DNA of 64,000 bases, from the NCBI RefSeq assembly GCF_009866805.1, contig NZ_SIZW01000039.1, positions 124,001-188,000 of the forward strand, in the 5' to 3' direction. The stretch is from Schauerella aestuarii. Lineage in GTDB: Bacteria; Pseudomonadota; Gammaproteobacteria; Burkholderiales; Burkholderiaceae_B. The position numbers were made by a program, and so were the translations under genes. The notes below the pieces were generated by a model, which made no database searches, was not told where the DNA came from, and saw only the letters and a program-made list of their open reading frames with translations. Positions 23,014-30,308 of this stretch are shown one piece after another (within the stretch, counting starts at the first letter, position 1; each line of letters begins with the position of its first letter).

Positions 23014-23360
23014 TGGGACGATGCTCCTGAGGACGGGATGTCATGAGCGCGCGGGGTGCCCGTACACGGCGCGCGCTGGATGGCATAGGCGATCAAGTCC
23101 AGATCCGATACCGCGCGGTATCGGCCAACCCCTTGGAATCTGGCTATTTCGATATGGCTCTGTAACGCATTGCATCCCAGCCCTCGCCATAGCGTCCAAT
23201 TGTTCGTACGCATGCGGGGGTATAAATTTCTCTTATGGCTGTGTGCGTCGGGGTGTAGGACCTGCCGCATAGCGTTGACTGGCGCGGGTCCAGGACGTTG
23301 AGCCAGCTTCGCCCGGCATTTGCCTGGGCGCTGCCAAAGCGGATCGGCTAAGGGAAAGTC
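23014..23360. promoter_or_regulatory. Control region upstream of the TRAP-amidase operon
   Basis: About 350 bp between the LysR stop and the dctP start, with no convincing gene. It contains the 20-bp palindrome at 23105-23124 and an AT-richer stretch near 23210-23240 that could hold a promoter. Confidence 0.5.
23105..23124. promoter_or_regulatory. 20-bp perfect palindrome, likely operator of the TRAP operon
   Basis: CCGATACCGCGCGGTATCGG is perfectly self-complementary over 20 bp with no loop, located 92-111 bp upstream of the dctP ATG. A gapless palindrome suggests a dimeric regulator rather than a terminator; no T-run follows. Confidence 0.6.
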
Positions 23361-24254
23361 CTAGTGTGCGGCAGCGTTGGCAACACGCTGCGCGAGTTCG
23401 GCGATGACGCGGATCGCATGGCTGTCGGGACCGGAAATCCAGGTGGCGGTAAAACTCAGCTCGGGCAATGGGCCGGCATCCACGTTCAGAATGCGCAACT
23501 CGCCGCTGGCCAGTTCCTTGCCGAGAAAAATCGGCGCAATCACACTGGTGCCCATGCCATCCTGGGTCATCCGCACCACCATCGACAGCGAGGCACTGCC
23601 GTACATGCGCGGCTTGTGGATACCGGCGGTGGTCAACATGTCGCGCACGGCTTGATAGGGTTTGCTGTTGGACGGATAGGTGATGATGGGTAGTCGTCCC
23701 ACCCGGTCCAGCGTCAAGGGCTCCGGGCCCAGATCCAGCAAGGGACTCGCCACCCAGGCCAACGGGTACGTGCACAACGGCACGTTCTCGACCCGTGCCT
23801 CGAGCACCGGTCCCATCAGGAAGGCCAGATCGATGCTGCGGGACTGCAGATGCGAACGCAGCACATGGGTGGTGTCGACTTCGATTTCGATGACCAGCGC
23901 GGGGTAGGTGGCGTGGATTTGTTCGATCAGGGCTGAGAGCCAGGTTTGCACGATGGTCTCGGCCACGCCGATCCGGATCGTGCCGGTGAACACGTTCTCC
24001 TCACGCGCAGCCTGGATCATGTCGCTGCGGCCCTGCAGCATGCGTTCGGCGTGCGACAACAGTTCGTGGCCCTTGGCCGTGAGCTTGACGCCACGGGCAT
24101 CGCGATCGAACAGGCGCACACCCAGATCCTTCTCGAGCGCGGCAATGCGTTGCGAGATGGTGGGCTGCGTGGTGTTGAGTTTTTCGGAGGCCGCGCTGAA
24201 GGTGCCCAGCGTGGCGACCCAGTAAAAGGTTTCGATATTGCGCAGATCGATCAT
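23361..24254 (-). CDS. LysR-family transcriptional regulator
   Basis: LTTR of 297 residues: N-terminal HTH (IETFYWVATLGTFSAASEKLNTTQPTISQRIAALE, split here as residues 5-40), the LFDRDARGVKLTAKG wing, and a LysR substrate domain from about residue 90 (TIRIGVAETI...). The start is the ATG at 24254, which overlaps the glxA-type regulator's stop codon by four bases, so the two regulators are co-transcribed and translationally coupled. It is upstream of and on the same strand as the TRAP operon and probably activates it. Confidence 0.88.
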   Translation of the reverse strand: MIDLRNIETFYWVATLGTFSAASEKLNTTQPTISQRIAALEKDLGVRLFDRDARGVKLTAKGHELLSHAERMLQGRSDMIQAAREENVFTGTIRIGVAETIVQTWLSALIEQIHATYPALVIEIEVDTTHVLRSHLQSRSIDLAFLMGPVLEARVENVPLCTYPLAWVASPLLDLGPEPLTLDRVGRLPIITYPSNSKPYQAVRDMLTTAGIHKPRMYGSASLSMVVRMTQDGMGTSVIAPIFLGKELASGELRILNVDAGPLPELSFTATWISGPDSHAIRVIAELAQRVANAAAH

Positions 24255-25288
24255 GCGGGCACGGTCCTGTTGCGTTGAAACTGCCGGGGCGAGAGGCCGT
24301 AGCGGGTGCGAAATTCGCGCGAGAAATGGGCGCCATCGGAAAAGCCGCAGTCGAGCGCGATCTGGGTGATGTTGGCGGCACTGTGGTGCAGCATCCAATG
24401 AGCGTAGGCGAGCCGCATGTCGCGCTGGAACGCCATCGGTGTGACGCCCATGGCCTGCTTGAAGGCCCGTTCGAGCTGGCGGCGGCCCACACCCACATAC
24501 CGCGCGATCGCGTCCAGTGAGGGCGGATTATCCACCCGTTGCTCGATGTAGTGGGCGGCCTGGCGCACGCGCATGTCTTCGATGCCCGTGAGGTCGTTGT
24601 AGAAATGGGCTTGCGGCACGCGGGCGGGACGGATGCCTTGCAGCATCATGTGCCGCACCGCTTGTTGTGCCTTGTCGCGGCCGCAGTGGCGGTCGATGAG
24701 ATACAGCCCGAGATCGATGGCGGCCGTGGATCCTGCGCACGTGATGAGATCGCCTTCGTCGATGAAGAGGCGGTCGACCACGGCGGGCGTGCGCGGAAAG
24801 CGCGCGCGAAAGGCATCCAGCACATTCCAGTGCACGCACACCGACCGCGAACCGAGCAGCTCCGCTTGCGCCAGCGCGAAGGTGCCGGTGCAGATGCCCA
24901 GCATGCGCACGCGCCGTGCGGCGGCGAGCTTGAGCCACTCGGCCAGCACCGGCGGCAGATGGATATTGGGATAGTCGTTACCGCCGCAGATGGCGATGTA
25001 GTCGAAGCGTTCGGGATCGGCAGGCAGCGCGCCGTCCACGTCGAGGGCGATGCCGGCGCTGCAACGGCGCGGTTTGCCGTCCCAGCTCATCACGCGCCAC
25101 GCGGTGTGGATCTGCCGGCTGCGCCCGCCATGGTCGCCTGCCAGCCGCAGCACGTCCACCAGGCCGGAGAATGCCGCCAGGGTGAACTGATCGAGCAGAA
25201 TCAACCCGATCGAAAGTTCGGGTTTTCCCTCGAAATGCGCGTCTTCGCGGGGCGCGAAGCCCGTCGTACCGGCGCTGGCGATCATCAT
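24251..25288 (-). CDS. GlxA-type AraC-family regulator with DJ-1/PfpI sensor domain
   Basis: Regulator of 345 residues: an N-terminal class I glutamine-amidotransferase-like (DJ-1/PfpI) domain (about 20-200; DQFTLAAFSGLVDVLRLAGD, ICGGNDY and the CTGTFALAQAGLL-like nucleophile-elbow region ICTGTFALA) and a C-terminal AraC HTH (about 235-335; VGVGRRQLERAFKQAMGVTPM, CGFSDGAHFSREFRTRYG). Relatives (GbdR, CdhR, ArgR types) govern catabolism of quaternary amines, carnitine and arginine. It is divergent from the polyamine-type ABC operon, with two ATGACCACGCA repeats between them, and coupled to the LysR gene downstream. Confidence 0.88.
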   Translation of the reverse strand: MMIASAGTTGFAPREDAHFEGKPELSIGLILLDQFTLAAFSGLVDVLRLAGDHGGRSRQIHTAWRVMSWDGKPRRCSAGIALDVDGALPADPERFDYIAICGGNDYPNIHLPPVLAEWLKLAAARRVRMLGICTGTFALAQAELLGSRSVCVHWNVLDAFRARFPRTPAVVDRLFIDEGDLITCAGSTAAIDLGLYLIDRHCGRDKAQQAVRHMMLQGIRPARVPQAHFYNDLTGIEDMRVRQAAHYIEQRVDNPPSLDAIARYVGVGRRQLERAFKQAMGVTPMAFQRDMRLAYAHWMLHHSAANITQIALDCGFSDGAHFSREFRTRYGLSPRQFQRNRTVPA

Positions 25289-25307
25289 GACGCAATTATT
25301 CAATTTT

Positions 25308-25378
25308 ATGACCACGCATTTCAAGCTTGCCGTGTGTCGGCAGCGCAAGATGTGCCTGTGTATCCGAATGACCACGCA
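25308..25378 (+). promoter_or_regulatory. Direct repeat ATGACCACGCA x2, likely AraC-type operator
   Basis: The 11-bp sequence ATGACCACGCA occurs at 25308-25318 and again at 25368-25378, exactly 60 bp apart (start to start), between the divergent GlxA-type regulator and ABC binding-protein gene. AraC-type proteins commonly bind direct repeats. Confidence 0.55.
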
Positions 25379-25393
25379 CAAGGGGAAAACGTC

Positions 25394-26452
25394 ATGGCAT
25401 TACCCGTACACCTTCGCAGCACCCTGCTGGCCACCGCGTTGGCGGCCGGTTTGACCGTCGGCGGCACGGCTGTCGCGCAGGACAACCGCATCACCGTGGC
25501 CTGGTATGGCGGCAACTGGGGCGACGCGTTCAAAGCGTGCGTGGCCGACCCGTTCACGAAAGCCACCGGCATCGCCGTCACGCCGGAAGTGGGCACGTCC
25601 ACGACGACGCTGGCCAAGTTGCAGCAGCAGAAGTCCGCGCCGACGATCGATGTGGCCTGGATGGATGGGGGCATCAGCGAACTTGCACAGCAGGCAGGCG
25701 TGCTCGATACGCTGGATGTGCAGGGCATTCCCAATCTGGCGAACGTGGTCGATCAGGCGGTGTACAAGCAAGGCGCCGATGCGTTTGCGGTGGGCTCCGG
25801 CTACTACGCCCTGGGATTGACGTACAGCACCAAGGAAGTCAAAACGCCGCCCAAGAGTTGGAAGGATTTGTGGAAGCCGGAGTATGCCGGCGCCATCGCG
25901 ATTCCGTCGCCGTCCAATTCGTCGGGCGTGCCGTTCGTGTTCTTCCTGGCCAAGGTGTGGGGCAACGATCCGGCGGATCTGACACCGCTCTACAAGAAGA
26001 TCGCTGCGCTGGATACCGCCTTGTTTTTCGATAGCTCGGGCGCGGCCACCAACGCTTATCAATCGGGCGAAGCCGTTATTGGCGCGCACTTCAACGTGGG
26101 CGCGTGGGACCTGATCGATAAAGGCTTGCCGATCGGTTTCACGGTGCCGCAGGAAGGCGTGTGGGCCACGGACGCCCGCTTGCATCTGGTCAAGGGATCG
26201 CCGCGCCGCGCCGCCGCCCAGCGCTTCATCGATACCGCGTTGACGCCCGAAGCGTCGGCATGCCTCGCCACGAAGCTCTATCTCGGTCCGGCGGTCAAGA
26301 ACGTGAAGGTGGCGGACTATGTGGCGCGCAAGCTGCCGTGGGGCGTGGGCGGCTCGATTGCGGACTTGAGTTTGCTCGACTGGAATATGGTCAATGCGCG
26401 CCGGGCGGAAATCACCGACGCGTGGAACCGCCAAGTGGCGCGCAAGCGCTGA
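25394..26452 (+). CDS. Polyamine-type ABC transporter substrate-binding protein (PotD-like)
   Basis: Type II periplasmic binding protein of 352 residues with a signal peptide cleaved near TAVAQDN. The mature start ITVAWYGGNWGDAFKACVADPF and the segments TIDVAWMDGGISELA and the C-terminal repeated-helix part match the spermidine/putrescine-type family (SBP_bac_8/PotD), members of which also bind opines, taurine-like or quaternary amines. The start is the ATG at 25394, preceded by AAGGGGAAAACGTC. First of five genes: binding protein, ATPase, two permeases, racemase-family enzyme. Confidence 0.87.
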   Translation: MALPVHLRSTLLATALAAGLTVGGTAVAQDNRITVAWYGGNWGDAFKACVADPFTKATGIAVTPEVGTSTTTLAKLQQQKSAPTIDVAWMDGGISELAQQAGVLDTLDVQGIPNLANVVDQAVYKQGADAFAVGSGYYALGLTYSTKEVKTPPKSWKDLWKPEYAGAIAIPSPSNSSGVPFVFFLAKVWGNDPADLTPLYKKIAALDTALFFDSSGAATNAYQSGEAVIGAHFNVGAWDLIDKGLPIGFTVPQEGVWATDARLHLVKGSPRRAAAQRFIDTALTPEASACLATKLYLGPAVKNVKVADYVARKLPWGVGGSIADLSLLDWNMVNARRAEITDAWNRQVARKR

Positions 26453-26464
26453 TCGGGGCGGACG

Positions 26465-27538
26465 ATGGCAGCGATATTGAGCATTGACGGCGTGTGCAAG
26501 CGCTTCGGCGCGCACACGGCATTGGATCGCGTCGATCTGACCGTCGAGCAGGGCGAGTTCATCGCATTGCTCGGCCCCAGCGGTTGCGGCAAGACCACGC
26601 TGCTGCGGGCCATTGCCGGGTTTCTCGCGCCGGATGCCGGCCGCATTGCGATCGCCGGGCAGGACGTGAGCCGTTTGCCGGCGCACCGCCGTCCGCTCAA
26701 TACCGTCTTTCAGAACTATGCGCTGTTTCCGCATTTGAACGTGCTCGACAATGTGGCCTACGGGCCGCGCCGGCATGGCTTGTCCAAACGCCAGGCGCAT
26801 GAGAAGGCGCGTGATGCACTCGCCATGGTCGGACTGCCGGATATGGGGGCGCGCTATCCGCGTGAGATGTCGGGCGGCCAACAGCAGCGCGTAGCGCTGG
26901 CGCGCGCCATCGTCAACGAACCCAAACTGCTGTTGCTGGACGAGCCGTTGTCGGCGCTCGATTTGAAGCTGCGCCGCCGCATGCAACTGGAGCTCAAGCA
27001 TCTGCAGGAGAGCCTGGGGATTGCGTTCGTGTTCGTCACGCACGATCAGGAAGAAGCCATGACCATGGCTGACCGCATCGTGGTGATGCATGCGGGCCGC
27101 ATCGAGCAGATCGGCCAAGGCCCCGAGATCTACCGCGCTCCGGCCACGCAGTTCGTGGCGGAGTTCATCGGCGAGGCCAACCTGCTGCCGTATCGGCGCG
27201 TGCCCGGCGAGGCCGCGATCACGTTGATGTTGCAAGGCGCCGTGTTCCCCTGCGCGCAAGCGCTGGATGCGCCGTCCGGCATGGCGGTGTTGCGCCCCGA
27301 AGACATCGCGTTGAGTGTGGTCGCGCCCGGCGCAACGCCCACAGGTGAAACGGCCCTGCATGGGGTGATCACCGATGTCATTCGCATCGGCAGCCATACG
27401 CTGGTGCATGTTCGCGTGGACGATCAAACGCTCACCGCGCGACTGGCCGGCGCCGCGCCCGAAGACGTGGTGGCAGGCAACACAGTACGCCTTGCCTTCG
27501 ATCCCGCGCAGCTTCATCTGATCGGCGGAGCACAGTGA
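26465..27538 (+). CDS. Polyamine-type ABC transporter ATP-binding protein (PotA-like)
   Basis: ABC ATPase of 357 residues: Walker A GPSGCGKTT, Q-loop NYALFP, signature MSGGQQQRVALARA, Walker B LLLLDEPLSALD, H-loop VTHDQEEA, and a C-terminal TOBE domain (about 260-357). It starts 13 bp after the binding-protein stop and its stop overlaps the next start (TGATG). Confidence 0.92.
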   Translation: MAAILSIDGVCKRFGAHTALDRVDLTVEQGEFIALLGPSGCGKTTLLRAIAGFLAPDAGRIAIAGQDVSRLPAHRRPLNTVFQNYALFPHLNVLDNVAYGPRRHGLSKRQAHEKARDALAMVGLPDMGARYPREMSGGQQQRVALARAIVNEPKLLLLDEPLSALDLKLRRRMQLELKHLQESLGIAFVFVTHDQEEAMTMADRIVVMHAGRIEQIGQGPEIYRAPATQFVAEFIGEANLLPYRRVPGEAAITLMLQGAVFPCAQALDAPSGMAVLRPEDIALSVVAPGATPTGETALHGVITDVIRIGSHTLVHVRVDDQTLTARLAGAAPEDVVAGNTVRLAFDPAQLHLIGGAQ

Positions 27539-28374
27539 TGGCACGCCGCTACACCCCGCTGTGGTTGCTGGGCGTGCCGTTGCTGTTTTTCGCGGCGTTT
27601 TTCCTTGCGCCGTTGAGTGTGGTGGCCGTGGCCAGCCTCACACAGGCTGCAGGCGGGCTCACGTTCGCAAATTACGCGCATATTCTGGCGGACCGCTATC
27701 ACTGGGACGTGATTGCCGTGACGTTTCGCATTGGCCTGGCCACCACGGCGATCTGCATCCTGCTCGGCTATCCGCTGGCCTGGTATCTGGTGCGCATCGT
27801 GCAGTGGCCGTGGTGGCGACGGGTATGCGTGATCGTGCTCGTGGTGCCGCTGTTCACCAGCAACATCGTGCGCTCGTTCGGGTGGATGGTGATGCTGGGC
27901 CGCAATGGCATGGTCAACGATGCGCTCATGGGCGTGGGCGTGATCGATCGGCCGATGCGGTTTCTCGGCACCGAACTCGGCATTCTGATCGGCATGGTGT
28001 ACGTGCTGCTGCCTTTCGTGGTGCTGGCGGTGGGCAATGCGCTTGCGCGGGTGGATCCCGCCTGCGAACAGGCGTCCTCCGATCTGGGGGCGAGCCCGGC
28101 AGCGACGTTCCTGCACGTCACGTTTCCGTTGACGCTGCCAGGCGTGGTGGCCGGCGCCATCATGGTGTTCACGCTGGCGGTGAGCGCGTATGTCACCCCG
28201 GCGTTGCTGTCCGGCGGCCGCATCTCGGTGCTGTCGATGCTGATCTTCCAGCAGTACAGCAGCGTGTTCGACTTTCATTATGGCGGTGCGCTCAGCATCG
28301 TATTGCTGGTGTTCACGTTGATCATGGTTGCGGTGGCGGGCCGGATCGGTGTGCCGGCGGGGAGTGCGCGATGA
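27538..28374 (+). CDS. Polyamine-type ABC transporter permease (PotB-like)
   Basis: Six-helix permease of 278 residues. The EAA coupling loop is seen as CEQASSDLGASPAATFLHVTFPLTLPG near residue 180. The start is the ATG at 27538, overlapping the ATPase stop. It overlaps the next permease by four bases. Confidence 0.9.
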   Translation: MARRYTPLWLLGVPLLFFAAFFLAPLSVVAVASLTQAAGGLTFANYAHILADRYHWDVIAVTFRIGLATTAICILLGYPLAWYLVRIVQWPWWRRVCVIVLVVPLFTSNIVRSFGWMVMLGRNGMVNDALMGVGVIDRPMRFLGTELGILIGMVYVLLPFVVLAVGNALARVDPACEQASSDLGASPAATFLHVTFPLTLPGVVAGAIMVFTLAVSAYVTPALLSGGRISVLSMLIFQQYSSVFDFHYGGALSIVLLVFTLIMVAVAGRIGVPAGSAR

Positions 28375-29159
28375 TCGTGCGATGGCTCGTTCGGCTGGTG
28401 GCGTGGGCGTTGTTGATCTATCTCGTGCTGCCGCTCGTGGTGATCATGGGCGCCTCGTTCACCACCACGCCTTATCTCACGTTCCCGCCGCAAGGTTGGA
28501 CATCTGACTGGTACCGGCAGATGCTGGGCGACGCGAGTTATGTGTCGGCCTTCGTGACCAGCTCGCTGCTTGCCATGGCGGCCACGCTGATCGCCGTGCT
28601 GATGACGGTACCTGCGGCCCTTGCGCTGGCGCGTTACGACTTTCCGGGCAAGGCCGCGATGTCGGCCCTGTTGATGTCGCCGCTTGTGTTGCCGCATATC
28701 GTGCTGGGTGCCGCATTGCTGCAGTTCGGCGGCTACTTCGGTCTGACGCGCAGCTTTCTGGCGTTGCTGATCGGGCACACCGTGATCGTGGCGCCGTTCG
28801 TATTGCGATCGACCTTTGCGCTGCTTTCGCCCGAGCAACGAGCGCTGGAAGAAGCGTCGTCCGACCTTGGCGCGCATCCGCTGCAGACATTCTTCCTGGT
28901 GACGTTGCCGCAAATTCGTGCCGGCATCGTGACCGGCTCGATCTTCGCGTTCATCTCGTCGTGGATCAACGTCGAGCTGTCGATCTTCAACACCACGGCG
29001 GATCTCAACACCATCCCCGTGAAGCTCTTCAATTACGTGCAGTACACGATCGACCCGACGATTGCCGCGGTGTCCGGCGCGACCATCGTGGTCGCGGTAT
29101 TGGCGATCGTCATCCTGGATTTGACCGTTGGCCTGGACATGCTGTCTGAGCGCAAATAA
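28371..29159 (+). CDS. Polyamine-type ABC transporter permease (PotC-like)
   Basis: Second permease of 262 residues, with the EAA loop LEEASSDLGAHPLQTFFLVTLPQIRAG. The true start is the ATG at 28371 (ATGA overlap with the first permease); the frame is open far upstream only as a shadow. It is followed after 41 bp by the racemase-family gene. Confidence 0.9.
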   Translation: MIVRWLVRLVAWALLIYLVLPLVVIMGASFTTTPYLTFPPQGWTSDWYRQMLGDASYVSAFVTSSLLAMAATLIAVLMTVPAALALARYDFPGKAAMSALLMSPLVLPHIVLGAALLQFGGYFGLTRSFLALLIGHTVIVAPFVLRSTFALLSPEQRALEEASSDLGAHPLQTFFLVTLPQIRAGIVTGSIFAFISSWINVELSIFNTTADLNTIPVKLFNYVQYTIDPTIAAVSGATIVVAVLAIVILDLTVGLDMLSERK

Positions 29160-29200
29160 CCCCGTCTTTTTCTACCCACCTTCTTCTGGAGCACCTGGTC

Positions 29201-30214
29201 ATGCGCAAGCAAGACGCGTTCGACGTCATCTATACCCATACCGAAGGCGAGCCGTTGTGCATCGTCCATAGCGGTATTCCGTATCCCGCCGGCTCGAGCA
29301 TTCTCGAGAAGCGCGCGTTTCTCGAGGCCAACTACGACTGGCTGCGCTGCGCGCTGATGCGCGAACCGCGCGGCCATAACGACATGTTCGGCGTGTTTCT
29401 CACGCCGCCGTCCGGCCCCGAGTTCGATGCCGGCCTGATCTATATCGACGGCAGCCAGTACTCGCACATGTGCGGCCACGGCACGATCGCCGTCAGCATG
29501 GCGATGGTGGCATTGGGCCTGGTGCCGCGCAGCCCGGATGGGCTGACCAAGATCCGTTTCGAGACGACGGCAGGGCTCGTGGTATCGGAAGTGAAGTCCG
29601 AAGGCGACGAGATTTTGTGGACGCGTTTCGAGAACGTGCCGGCTTACGTCGAAGCGCAGGACCTGCCGGTCACGCTGCCCGAGTACGGCGATCTGAAAGC
29701 CGACATCGTGTGGGGCGGCAACTACTTCGGCATCGTCGATCTGACGAACTGCGCCTTGCGCATCTCGCCGGAGAACGGCTCCGAGCTGGCGCGCCTGGGC
29801 TTGATGGTGCGCGACCAGCTCAATGCGCAACATCGCATCCAGCACCCAACCGAGGCACATATCAACAATCTGAACTTTGTCACGTTCTGGCATCCCGCCA
29901 CGATCGAGGGCGCGTTCTACAAGAATGTGCACGTGTTCAGCCACGGCCAGCTCGATCGCTCGCCCGGCGGCACGGGCACCAGCGCGATGATGGCGATGTT
30001 CGAGGCGCGCGGCAAGATGGGGCTGAATCAACCGATCCTGTCGGAAGGATTGCTGGGTAGCGGCACGTTCGAGGGTTGCCTGCTGGGCGAAGTGGATCTG
30101 GCCGGCACGCGCGCGGTGCGGCCCACCGTGAAAGGCACGGCCAGCATCCTGGGCACGGCACGCTGGGTGATCGATCGCAACGATCCGGTGGGCGCGGGGT
30201 TTCAGGTGCGATAA
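29201..30214 (+). CDS. Proline racemase/hydroxyproline epimerase family protein lacking the second catalytic Cys
   Basis: Protein of 337 residues of the proline racemase fold (4-hydroxyproline 2-epimerase, trans-3-hydroxyproline dehydratase, proline racemase). The first catalytic Cys is present (MCGHGTIAV, Cys91). The second, normally in SPCGTGTSA, is Gly256 in SPGGTGTSA (codon GGC at 29966). Known subgroups carry Cys or Ser plus Cys, or Cys plus Thr; a Gly would leave a single acid/base residue, compatible with a dehydratase or other one-base chemistry. It closes the polyamine-type ABC operon, so it probably acts on the imported compound, perhaps a hydroxyproline derivative or betaine. Its RBS lies near 29187-29192 (TCTGGAG). 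Confidence 0.85.
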   Translation: MRKQDAFDVIYTHTEGEPLCIVHSGIPYPAGSSILEKRAFLEANYDWLRCALMREPRGHNDMFGVFLTPPSGPEFDAGLIYIDGSQYSHMCGHGTIAVSMAMVALGLVPRSPDGLTKIRFETTAGLVVSEVKSEGDEILWTRFENVPAYVEAQDLPVTLPEYGDLKADIVWGGNYFGIVDLTNCALRISPENGSELARLGLMVRDQLNAQHRIQHPTEAHINNLNFVTFWHPATIEGAFYKNVHVFSHGQLDRSPGGTGTSAMMAMFEARGKMGLNQPILSEGLLGSGTFEGCLLGEVDLAGTRAVRPTVKGTASILGTARWVIDRNDPVGAGFQVR

Positions 30215-30240
30215 AAAAAGGATGGCCCGATGGGCCATCC
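30213..30240 (-). terminator. Rho-independent terminator of the BCCT gene
   Basis: GGATGGCCC-GAT-GGGCCATCC forms a perfect 9-bp stem with a 3-base loop (30220-30240). On the minus strand it is followed by seven T, so it terminates the leftward transporter gene. The T-run overlaps the racemase stop codon region. Confidence 0.85.
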
Positions 30241-30308
30241 TGATCGACGCTTGTCCGGTGGCACGTCAAAGCGATTCTCTCGCTTGCGGCGTGCGCCCAG
30301 TCCAGGCG

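Noticed and set aside
25400-27544. A 714-codon leftward frame antisense to the polyamine-type binding protein and ATPase genes
   Set aside because: Arg/His-rich with no motif, opposite strongly supported genes.
27561-29159. A 532-codon frame covering the second permease
   Set aside because: The protein-like part begins at 28371; the earlier part is out of frame with the first permease and has no fold.
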